Source: Gammaproteobacteria bacterium (GTDB lineage: Bacteria > Pseudomonadota > Gammaproteobacteria > Pseudomonadales > Ketobacteraceae). From it: DNA of 41,360 nucleotides. Numbering within the stretch: position 1 is the first letter of the stretch; the number at the start of each line of letters is the position of its first letter. The notes under the pieces were generated by a model. It did no database searches and was not told the origin of the DNA. It worked only from the letters and a program-made list of their open reading frames with translations. Positions 34,933 through 41,360 of the stretch are shown here, piece after piece. The stretch lies in assembly GCA_002748575.1 (NCBI GenBank), contig PDSR01000080.1:1-41360 (forward strand), given 5' to 3'. Position numbers and translations under genes: made by a program.

Positions 34933-36135
34933 TTAAATAGATTCTGTTTGCCATTGATTGTCTTTAAAAACCAGTTGCCCGGTGCAACCCATTTCGGCTG
35001 CCCCCTGGGTTTGCCCCGGTAAGGCCTGAATAACTTTGATACCGCTTGCCCGCAGGGCGGCAATGGCCTGATGTAACGATGCCCGAGCGGTTGCGGCGGT
35101 ATCAGCCAGGTCGGTGGCAGCCGGAGCAAATACCAGTGCTGTTTTTTCAGGCACTGGCATAAATTTGATTAACTGCGCCAGATCCGCACTAAAACCGGTG
35201 GCGGGGCGCGCGCGACCAAACACTTTACCCACTTTATCGTAGCGACCACCACTGGCAATGGCCTGGCCTTTGCCGGGCACATAGGCACTGAATACCGCGC
35301 CGGTATGATAGTGATAACCACGCAGTTCCCCCAGATCAAAGTAAAGGGTAACGCCGGGAAAGTTTGCTGCCACATAATCGGCAATCGTTTCCAGATCAGC
35401 AATGGCAGCGGCGGCATCGGGCACCGATGCTAACACCTCTTTCGCCTGGGCAAGTACAGATAAATCCCCTGCCAGCGTGGTCAGCGCCAGAAAGCTTGCT
35501 CTTAATTGGCCATCACTGACATTATCGGCCACAAACGTCTGCAATTCCGGCACGGCTTTACGCTGGTAAATATCATATAGCGCCTGTTCCTGGGATTCAC
35601 TTAACCCGGCAGCATTAGCCAATTTACGATAAATCACCACATGGCCAAGATCCAAATGCAAAGTATCAATATTGGCTTTTGCCAGGGTTTGCAGCATCAG
35701 CGATATGACCTCAATATCGGCCTCAATACCCTGATGGCCAAACAGCTCTACACCAATCTGCACCAGGCTGCGGGAATCCATTAAAGAGGCAGACCGGGTA
35801 TGCAGCACTTCGCCGGTATAACACAGGCGAGTCGGGCCTTGTTGATTTAAGGTATGGGCATCAATTCGGGCTACCTGCGGAGTCATATCCGCACGAATGC
35901 CCATGGTTCGCCCCGTTAACTGATCGGTAAGTATGAAGGTTTGTAAGGAAAGATCATTGCCCACGCCGGTGAGCAACGACTCTAAATATTCAACTAATGG
36001 CGGGAATACTTGATCGTATCCCCAGCTTGCGTATAGATCCAGCAAATCTCTACGCAACGATTCAAGCTTTGCTGCCTGCTGTGGAAGCAGCTCTTCAATG
36101 CCCTCAGGCAATAGCCAACGCTCGGCTGTTGACAT
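34933..36135 (-). CDS. hisZ: ATP phosphoribosyltransferase regulatory subunit HisZ
   Basis: A 400-residue paralogue of histidyl-tRNA synthetase that activates the short form of HisG in the first step of histidine synthesis. It has HisRS-like class II motifs: LPEGIEELLPQQAAKLESLR at the N-terminus, GIRADMTPQVARIDAHTL (motif 2 region), LCYTGEVLHTR and YHTGAVFSAY. It lacks the C-terminal anticodon-binding domain of a real HisRS and continues in a shorter tail. AAGG precedes the ATG by 9 bp. A TATAGT -10-like sequence lies 55-60 bp upstream. hisZ next to purA is usual in pseudomonads and relatives. Confidence 0.93.
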   Translation of the reverse strand: MSTAERWLLPEGIEELLPQQAAKLESLRRDLLDLYASWGYDQVFPPLVEYLESLLTGVGNDLSLQTFILTDQLTGRTMGIRADMTPQVARIDAHTLNQQGPTRLCYTGEVLHTRSASLMDSRSLVQIGVELFGHQGIEADIEVISLMLQTLAKANIDTLHLDLGHVVIYRKLANAAGLSESQEQALYDIYQRKAVPELQTFVADNVSDGQLRASFLALTTLAGDLSVLAQAKEVLASVPDAAAAIADLETIADYVAANFPGVTLYFDLGELRGYHYHTGAVFSAYVPGKGQAIASGGRYDKVGKVFGRARPATGFSADLAQLIKFMPVPEKTALVFAPAATDLADTAATARASLHQAIAALRASGIKVIQALPGQTQGAAEMGCTGQLVFKDNQWQTESI

Positions 36136-36189
36136 GGTTCACGCCTTATCCAACTCGGATATTCAAGAAAAGTCAGCCTGTTACGGCCC

Positions 36190-36217
36190 ACTATATGTAA
36201 ACACTAAACACACAAAA
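36190..36217 (-). promoter_or_regulatory. Weak promoter candidate ahead of hisZ
   Basis: On the minus strand a good -10 TATAGT (36195-36190) is preceded at 16-17 bp by a poor -35 within a T/G-rich tract. It follows the tandem terminators of the pilus operon, so a new promoter is expected here. Confidence 0.35.
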
Positions 36218-36227
36218 CACAAAAAAA

Positions 36228-36243
36228 CCGGGCACAAACCCGG
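36228..36243 (-). terminator. Second of two tandem terminators after the pilus operon
   Basis: On the minus strand CCGGG and CCCGG pair around TTTGTG and are followed by seven T residues (36227-36221). It backs up the stronger hairpin 40 bp before it. Confidence 0.75.
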
Positions 36244-36279
36244 CTTGCAGAATATTAACATGATTTTTCAGTGGGTAGG

Positions 36280-36304
36280 AAAAAAAAGGGGGGCTAACCC
36301 CCCC
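36280..36304 (-). terminator. Intrinsic terminator of the pilus operon
   Basis: On the minus strand GGGGGG and CCCCCC pair around a short GTTAG loop and are followed by eight T residues (36287-36280), 8 bp after the last gene's stop. This is a textbook rho-independent terminator. Confidence 0.9.
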
Positions 36305-36311
36305 AGCTTAA

Positions 36312-36605
36312 CTAATTGCAGACCGCCCGGATTTCCTTCAATACAGGTGTTGGGCCTTTCACTGGCTCTACCAGCTTAACATCTACAAGAGTACCCTTAT
36401 AAAACTGCTTCACCCGCTTGCCTTCGCAGGAGATCAGCTTGGTTTCAGCTGTTTTAATCATGGTTTTCCCATTAATCTTAACAATATTTCCGTTAACCAC
36501 CGAATAAGGCCCGGTTCGAGACAAATCCAGCCCTGACAATCCAGATGCTGATGCAACCGAAGTAAATGCTGCCCATACAAACAGTGCTTTAAAATAGGTT
36601 TTCAT
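36312..36605 (-). CDS. Small exported protein downstream of pilY1 (PilY2 position)
   Basis: A 97-residue protein with a clear signal peptide (MKTYFKALFVWAAFTSVASA, likely cleaved after residue 20). The mature part is basic and contains two cysteines (Cys60 and Cys96) that could form a disulphide. GGAG lies 6 bp before the ATG, and the start is 10 bp after the pilY1 stop, so it is the last gene of the pilus operon before the tandem terminators. In Pseudomonas aeruginosa the small pilY2 gene occupies this place; sequence similarity to PilY2 could not be judged, so the link is positional. A role in pilus assembly or in PilY1 export is possible. Confidence 0.75.
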   Translation of the reverse strand: MKTYFKALFVWAAFTSVASASGLSGLDLSRTGPYSVVNGNIVKINGKTMIKTAETKLISCEGKRVKQFYKGTLVDVKLVEPVKGPTPVLKEIRAVCN

Positions 36606-36615
36606 TGTTGACTCC

Positions 36616-39600
36616 TTACTTCAGTTGTCGCCAGGATTGGCGGCCTTGCTTGCTATAACTAAGGTTATCTAATTCAGGGGTATTGCCTCCTGAACCGGTA
36701 GATACTTTTTTCACCAGAAAGTCACCGTTATCCGCCTGATAATGCACTAACGCAGGCGTTGAAAGTTTTTGACCAAAACGGTCACCGGAAATATAAACAT
36801 TCTCACCATTAACCTCGACATAATCTTCTGCATCAATCACACCATCGTTATTAACATCCAGTTTGGGTGCATTAACGAAGCGAGAACCGGACTCTGGCTG
36901 AACTTCAAGAACCCAGCTGGAACCACCGAAATTACAGGGGTTTATATCCGGAGTAAAAGTAACAAATAGTACAGCATCGTTCACAATCACTGGCTTCGAT
37001 ATCACCCTCTCACCAGCCCCATGAGATGCACCCGGGGATTTTAACTCGATGTACCAACCTTGCGTGCTGCTGGAAATATCAACTGAGTTATCTGAAATAA
37101 CACGGATATCATCATCCAACCGCGCAGTGGTGCCCCGATCATCTTCAAAAATAATTTCCTGCTCAACCAGCTCATCACGCTTAACCGTATCCCCACACAA
37201 CCCTGTAACGGCATTTTTACCACAGTCGAAAATACCGTATAAGGCTTCAGTTCGCGGACTATTATTCACAATGGCATCTTGATCTTCAAAGTATTTACCC
37301 GTACCAAATATAACCATTACGCCCTTATCATGCACCGCAATCGTTGGCTTGGTTGTAATAGGTTGTCTGGTATTGGAATTACAACTATCGCCATCACACG
37401 CTTGAAACAGCGGAGCTGGAGAGCCTGAAGATTTTATAGCCACATCCCAATCGTTTGGATTCGCTGAAGAGAAATCAAACTTCCACAGATTACCGTGTAA
37501 ATCGCCGGCATAAGCCACATCCAAAACACGATCCGTATCTAAATCAACTGCCAGCGGTGTCGCCAGCCCATTGGGGTTTGAGGGATCACCAACACCTGTA
37601 TTAATGACTTTAATAATATTGCCATCGCTCAGCTTTACTACCAACAGCGCAGCCTTGTGTTCAGTGCTGTTATAGCCATTACCCACCAATGCAACCCATT
37701 CTCCATTTTTAGTCCGTGCAATCTGGGGGGATCCCAGCATATAGCCCATATGTTTTAAATCAGCATAGCCACTATCAGCCTGAATTTCCCACAGAATATC
37801 GCCCGCACCAACGCTACCGGGGTCGGTCACATCAATGGCAAACAACGCCCGCCCTCCGGCACCCAGGGAACTGACAAGCACCGTGGCCCAGTTATTATTA
37901 ATGTAGGCATCTGCCACATGCGGCGAAGCATCTACATAATACTGATGGGTATAACTTGAACTGGTTAAAGCACTCAGCCGTGGATAGACAGCATTTGGAA
38001 TAAAAGCAAATGTTTCTTTACCCGTTTCTGCATCAAAGCCATGCAACATACCATCATTTGCACCGACATAAACCATAGGGTCTCGCCCTAAATAAGATCC
38101 ACTGGAGCGAAACGCAATGTATTTTGTTTTTTCGGTGGCGCTTAAGGCAGCATTGGAATAACCATAACCATAATCCGACAACCCTACAAAAACGGGGTCT
38201 GAGTTAATGATATCACCCAGCAGATCAACACCATCTTTATCGTGAGTATCTTCACTTGTTCGATCTCTAAATGGAGCTGTTGCTGGCCCGATTACACTGC
38301 TATCACCTCTAAGAAAAGCAAGTCGATCTTCACCTAAACCATCAACAACACTATAAATATCACGGTTAAGGTACCCCTGCTGTGCAGATGATAAGTTATT
38401 CCATAAAAATTCAACCCCACCATCGCCCGGTTTATAAGTAAAAATATCACGATCACTGTGGGCAGGCAGCTTATCATCTGCATCCCATGCAGGATGATCC
38501 GTATCAATGCCTGTGTTTGCATCAAACTCAAATGCTAAAAACTGGCCCGACCAGTTATCGGGGGCAAATTTCGCTTGATAAATATAAGTATTGGTATCAA
38601 GGCGCGTAGTGTTGGCAACGGCAGAAGAAGATGAAGACTTGTCGCTGGAAATTGTATCCAGCACCGCCTTTAATTCCGCTGCAAACTGATCCGGGTTAGA
38701 CGCGCTGAAAAAGCCACCACGGCTGTTAATAGAAGCATGCAACAGGTCATCAATTTTTGCCCGGTCAGCGTCAAAAGGATTAGGCCATGTTATGGGCGTA
38801 TTATTTTTTACTGCGGTAAACGCATCATCAACATCCTGCTGCCCTGAGACACCCAAACCTACACCAAATGTAACCATATGCTGCCAATAAGCAGGATCAC
38901 TGATTTCCTGAACGGCATCACCTTGTTTACGTACGCGGACTTTATTTTCCAGATCTGAACGCAAATCATTTTTCCAATAATACATGGCTACATCTGCCAG
39001 AGTATCGGCCACAGCATCACTAAAAGCACCAGAAAAAGCACTTGAAGCTATATATCCCTTATAGTCGGTGCCATCGGGTCTTTGAACATAATTCTCTGGA
39101 TCCGGATTACTATGATCAGGCCCGGCAATACCATCATTATTTTCCTTGGCATCTGCTGTATCTGCGTCCATGCTATCACCTTCCAACCAATAACCATCGG
39201 TCATCAGAATACTGTAGCTTTTCCGACATTCAATATGATCGGTTGTATTATTAATTCCAGGCGACTGTCCCCAAGGGCCTTGGTTATCGGTACGCGTATA
39301 ATATTGGCCAACCGCATCCAGAGCCCGCCTTAGCGGTGTACCTCTGCGCAGAACAGGCCTTTTATAAAGTATTTCATAAAAATTACCCCGATCAGCTCCC
39401 CGGAAGCTTCTGACACCATCAATAATCGTTCTGGTGGATCTACCATCTACTGAATGAGTCCCTTGATTCAGGGTAGCAAAACCCACTCGCAGATCTTCGC
39501 CCTGAGTTGCGAATGCAGCACCGATACCGGCACGAGCGGTAAGAATTCGCGATCGATAATAAGAAAACCAGTTGGCAAAGTTAGCTATTTCTTCATCCCT

Positions 39601-40332
39601 TGTGCGAACAATACCACTGGGGCTTGTAAAGGTCTGACTCGCCGGTGTGCTGCTGGTGATCTGCACTTTGGTATAACTGCTGATAGAGTTTTTATCCCCA
39701 CCGTTATACAGGTAATATGTAATTGGCCAGAACGTATGTAATGCGCCATTGTCACAGTCAAGGACAGGCCAGACAGGCCACGCGGCAGAGTTGGTATGCT
39801 CGAACCAATGAGCCCTTAAAGCTTGTTGTGCAGTTAAATCCATACCACCAACAGAAGGATCTCCAGGATTATATAAAGCATTGGCAGGATCGGCATTATT
39901 CATCAGGGTACCATCGCTGTTTGACCAGGGCTTGTATTCGGTATCCGGATTATAAAAAATCTTATTAAACTGTGGGGAGCGCATCACCAGGTTGTAGGCG
40001 TTGTCATCATCAAAATCCGGTACAAGATAAAAAGGTGTACAATTTCCACCATCGTCCCATGCATAAGAACCTGTGCCATACACCTGGATAGGCTGTGGAA
40101 ACAGATAGGAGAAACTATGCGCGCCACCCTTGGCCTCCCCTGGCATATACTCCCAATGCATGGAGCCCGAATCGTCCAGAATAAACATAATGTTCGGATC
40201 GGCTTGAATACCCATATAAAGCGGCTCATCGGCAATATTCAGGTCGGCTACAGCATTAGGCGAACATAACACACCGGCTGTAAGTGCAAATGAGAGCACT
40301 GAAGACTTATAGGATCTTGATGAAATTTTCAT
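36616..40332 (-). CDS. pilY1: Type IV pilus tip adhesin/assembly protein PilY1
   Basis: A 1238-residue exported protein. A signal peptide of about 29 residues precedes a von Willebrand A-like region with the metal-site motif DDSGS (residues 53-57) and RKSYSILMTDGYW further on. The C-terminal half is the PilY1/PilC beta-propeller (VYVGANDGMLHGFDAETGKE, VSSLGAGGRALFAIDVTDP, DVAYAGDLHGNLWKFDF), with two EF-hand-like calcium loops (DLDTDRVLD and DVNNDGVID). PilY1 primes pilus assembly at the tip, modulates retraction through calcium and mediates adhesion. A TTG at 40341 is in frame, but GAGAGG is correctly spaced for the ATG at 40332. It lies 19 bp after pilX. Confidence 0.95.
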   Translation of the reverse strand: MKISSRSYKSSVLSFALTAGVLCSPNAVADLNIADEPLYMGIQADPNIMFILDDSGSMHWEYMPGEAKGGAHSFSYLFPQPIQVYGTGSYAWDDGGNCTPFYLVPDFDDDNAYNLVMRSPQFNKIFYNPDTEYKPWSNSDGTLMNNADPANALYNPGDPSVGGMDLTAQQALRAHWFEHTNSAAWPVWPVLDCDNGALHTFWPITYYLYNGGDKNSISSYTKVQITSSTPASQTFTSPSGIVRTRDEEIANFANWFSYYRSRILTARAGIGAAFATQGEDLRVGFATLNQGTHSVDGRSTRTIIDGVRSFRGADRGNFYEILYKRPVLRRGTPLRRALDAVGQYYTRTDNQGPWGQSPGINNTTDHIECRKSYSILMTDGYWLEGDSMDADTADAKENNDGIAGPDHSNPDPENYVQRPDGTDYKGYIASSAFSGAFSDAVADTLADVAMYYWKNDLRSDLENKVRVRKQGDAVQEISDPAYWQHMVTFGVGLGVSGQQDVDDAFTAVKNNTPITWPNPFDADRAKIDDLLHASINSRGGFFSASNPDQFAAELKAVLDTISSDKSSSSSAVANTTRLDTNTYIYQAKFAPDNWSGQFLAFEFDANTGIDTDHPAWDADDKLPAHSDRDIFTYKPGDGGVEFLWNNLSSAQQGYLNRDIYSVVDGLGEDRLAFLRGDSSVIGPATAPFRDRTSEDTHDKDGVDLLGDIINSDPVFVGLSDYGYGYSNAALSATEKTKYIAFRSSGSYLGRDPMVYVGANDGMLHGFDAETGKETFAFIPNAVYPRLSALTSSSYTHQYYVDASPHVADAYINNNWATVLVSSLGAGGRALFAIDVTDPGSVGAGDILWEIQADSGYADLKHMGYMLGSPQIARTKNGEWVALVGNGYNSTEHKAALLVVKLSDGNIIKVINTGVGDPSNPNGLATPLAVDLDTDRVLDVAYAGDLHGNLWKFDFSSANPNDWDVAIKSSGSPAPLFQACDGDSCNSNTRQPITTKPTIAVHDKGVMVIFGTGKYFEDQDAIVNNSPRTEALYGIFDCGKNAVTGLCGDTVKRDELVEQEIIFEDDRGTTARLDDDIRVISDNSVDISSSTQGWYIELKSPGASHGAGERVISKPVIVNDAVLFVTFTPDINPCNFGGSSWVLEVQPESGSRFVNAPKLDVNNDGVIDAEDYVEVNGENVYISGDRFGQKLSTPALVHYQADNGDFLVKKVSTGSGGNTPELDNLSYSKQGRQSWRQLK

Positions 40333-40351
40333 AACTGACAACCTCTCACCA

Positions 40352-40909
40352 TTAGTTACAATCGTAGGTGTATTGAATTGTTTGAATAACTGAATCAGCT
40401 TTAGTTGAGGTACCGAACCCCTGTGCCACTATTCTGTAGGGCACGGCATACTTCGGTGCAATTTCCAAATCCAGCTGTTCATGCTTGTTATAAGAAAAGG
40501 GCTGCATCCGCTCTATCATATATCGAGGGTTTTGCGCCACATGACTAAATGTCTCGGTGATCCATGCATTATCACCATCAGCCAGCTTCGCGGCAAACTC
40601 CCAGTCAGGCGCTGGATTGCCATGGTTGGTTACAGCACTGTACCAGCCATTGGTAGAACCACTGGTAGACTGAGTCGAAGACGGCTCACAGGCACCAAAG
40701 TTTGCTTCAGCGACACGAACCATGGCTTCCGCAGCTTGCAGCGATACGCTGCTATCCAATTCATTTGCCGCCATACGCTCTTGAAGAATGACATCTCGAT
40801 TTGATGACACACCCACAAACGTCAAAACCGTCAACAATATCAAAGCCAGAACCAGCACAGCCCCTTTTTGCTTTGTCATGGCGGCTGGCATACAACTGCT
40901 AGAATACAT
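40352..40909 (-). CDS. pilX: Type IV pilus minor pilin PilX
   Basis: A 185-residue prepilin-like protein. A 16-residue leader ends in KQKG, the prepilin peptidase site, followed by the hydrophobic helix AVLVLALILLTVLTFVGVSS. The next part, ILQERMAANELDSSVSLQAA, is the PilX_N signature. The mature residue 5 is not glutamate, as in PilX and GspK-type minor pilins that cap the tip. GGGAG lies 9 bp before the ATG at 40909; a shorter start (40879) would leave a six-residue leader. The Shine-Dalgarno region is duplicated in a 14-bp tandem repeat. It is followed by pilY1, with which it forms the tip complex. Confidence 0.92.
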   Translation of the reverse strand: MYSSSCMPAAMTKQKGAVLVLALILLTVLTFVGVSSNRDVILQERMAANELDSSVSLQAAEAMVRVAEANFGACEPSSTQSTSGSTNGWYSAVTNHGNPAPDWEFAAKLADGDNAWITETFSHVAQNPRYMIERMQPFSYNKHEQLDLEIAPKYAVPYRIVAQGFGTSTKADSVIQTIQYTYDCN

Positions 40910-40910
40910 T

Positions 40911-40938
40911 ATTTAACTCTCCCAATTTAACTCTCCCA
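40911..40938 (-). repeat. Perfect 14-bp tandem duplication of the pilX ribosome site
   Basis: The plus-strand unit ATTTAACTCTCCCA occurs at 40911-40924 and 40925-40938. On the minus strand each copy carries GGGAGAG, so pilX has two Shine-Dalgarno sequences 14 bp apart; the nearer is correctly placed. Confidence 0.92.
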
Positions 40939-40940
40939 GG

Positions 40941-41360
40941 TTATTGTGCCCGGTTTCGTATGGTGGTAGTTGCGGTTACCGCTCGATATAATCGCCTGTC
41001 CGGCGCTGTATAAGTCTGCCCGTTAAAAGGTAACGACATACCCGTGGTTCCGTTAACGATATTGTCATTATCACTGGCAACCAAAAGATTAATTTGGGTG
41101 CTGATTACTCGCGCCCAATCAACGACATTATCAGCGGTGCGATAAATATCCACTTCAAAATCCGGCGTGGAATCAGTATCTTCACCATAGGAAATTTGCA
41201 TATCCACCACATTTTCAGCAACAACAGCAGCCGGGGAATTATTTATTTTTCGAAAAAGTGCTGGCCTCGTGCTACTAGCGGGAGTGGCAACGTAGTAAAT
41301 ATTCGTTTCCATCTTAACGACATCACCCTCTCCCTGATTGATCGTATAAAATAAAGAGTT
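40941..41360 (-). CDS. pilW: Type IV pilus minor pilin PilW, C-terminal part
   Basis: The frame stays open to the right edge of the window, so only the C-terminal 139 residues are seen; an internal ATG at 41312 is not a likely start. The visible part reads QGEGDVVKMETNIYYVATPA, then VVDMQISYGEDTDSTPDFEV and ends in RRLYRAVTATTTIRNRAQ. This matches the end of PilW proteins, which usually close with a variable domain and a short RNR-type tail. It is 31 bp upstream of pilX, in the order pilW-pilX-pilY1. The N-terminal prepilin helix lies outside the window. Confidence 0.85.
   Translation of the reverse strand, partial: NSLFYTINQGEGDVVKMETNIYYVATPASSTRPALFRKINNSPAAVVAENVVDMQISYGEDTDSTPDFEVDIYRTADNVVDWARVISTQINLLVASDNDNIVNGTTGMSLPFNGQTYTAPDRRLYRAVTATTTIRNRAQ

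Noticed and set aside
34933..36135. Histidyl-tRNA synthetase
   Set aside because: The class II core is present but the C-terminal anticodon domain is not, and the neighbour is purA; HisZ fits better.

Overview
The window looks like chromosome of a Gram-negative gammaproteobacterium with moderate GC. The gene orders glyA-nrdR-ribD-ribE-ribBA-ribH-nusB-thiL-pgpA, rpsF-priB-rpsR-rplI-dnaB-alr-radA, rnr-rlmB, hisZ-purA and pilW-pilX-pilY1 are those of Pseudomonas and related marine or cellulolytic lineages such as Cellvibrionales. The family-level placement is inference from gene order and protein character; no 16S gene is present.

Layout. (1) 1-2681, plus strand: a 5'-truncated membrane AAA ATPase gene overlapping an MscS-type channel gene. 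(2) 2631-4401, minus: a sigma-factor operon (42-aa leader ORF, ECF-like sigma, DUF3619-like membrane protein, small exported protein, DUF3106 protein). (3) 4509-5490: a HigB/HigA-type toxin-antitoxin pair bracketed by two diverged copies of the 3' end of pgpA. (4) 5416-12838, minus: pgpA, thiL, nusB, the riboflavin genes, nrdR and glyA. (5) 13053-17433, mainly plus: ettA, a PAS chemoreceptor and a PilZ protein, with a small PA3496-like gene on minus. (6) 17452-23519, minus: radA, a small membrane protein, alr, dnaB, rplI, rpsR, priB, rpsF. (7) 23747-28785, minus: rnr and rlmB separated by an OLD-family nuclease gene. (8) 28933-33548, plus: nifJ and a dihydroorotate-dehydrogenase-like gene. (9) 33610-36135, minus: hisZ-purA. 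(10) 36312-41360, minus: the end of a type IV pilus minor-pilin/PilY1 operon, with pilW running off the right edge.

Most of the window is housekeeping: flavin synthesis, one-carbon metabolism, replication restart, ribosomal proteins, RNA decay and modification, purine and histidine synthesis. Two accessory insertions stand out. The OLD nuclease gene ends inside a 72-bp attC-like hairpin (24516-24587), and a matching half-site lies at 26309-26315 upstream of the gene. This is what a single integron gene cassette inserted at a secondary site between rnr and rlmB would look like, and no integrase is visible. The toxin-antitoxin pair sits in a duplicated pgpA tail, as if the element brought or duplicated that tail on insertion. 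Both are inferred from sequence read by eye.

Regulatory sequences that can be read directly include several intrinsic terminators, a promoter and SD-sequestering leader in front of rpsF, an operator/promoter for the toxin-antitoxin pair, and recurrent 14-15 bp tandem duplications at gene borders. No tRNA, rRNA, CRISPR array, transposase or replication origin was seen.
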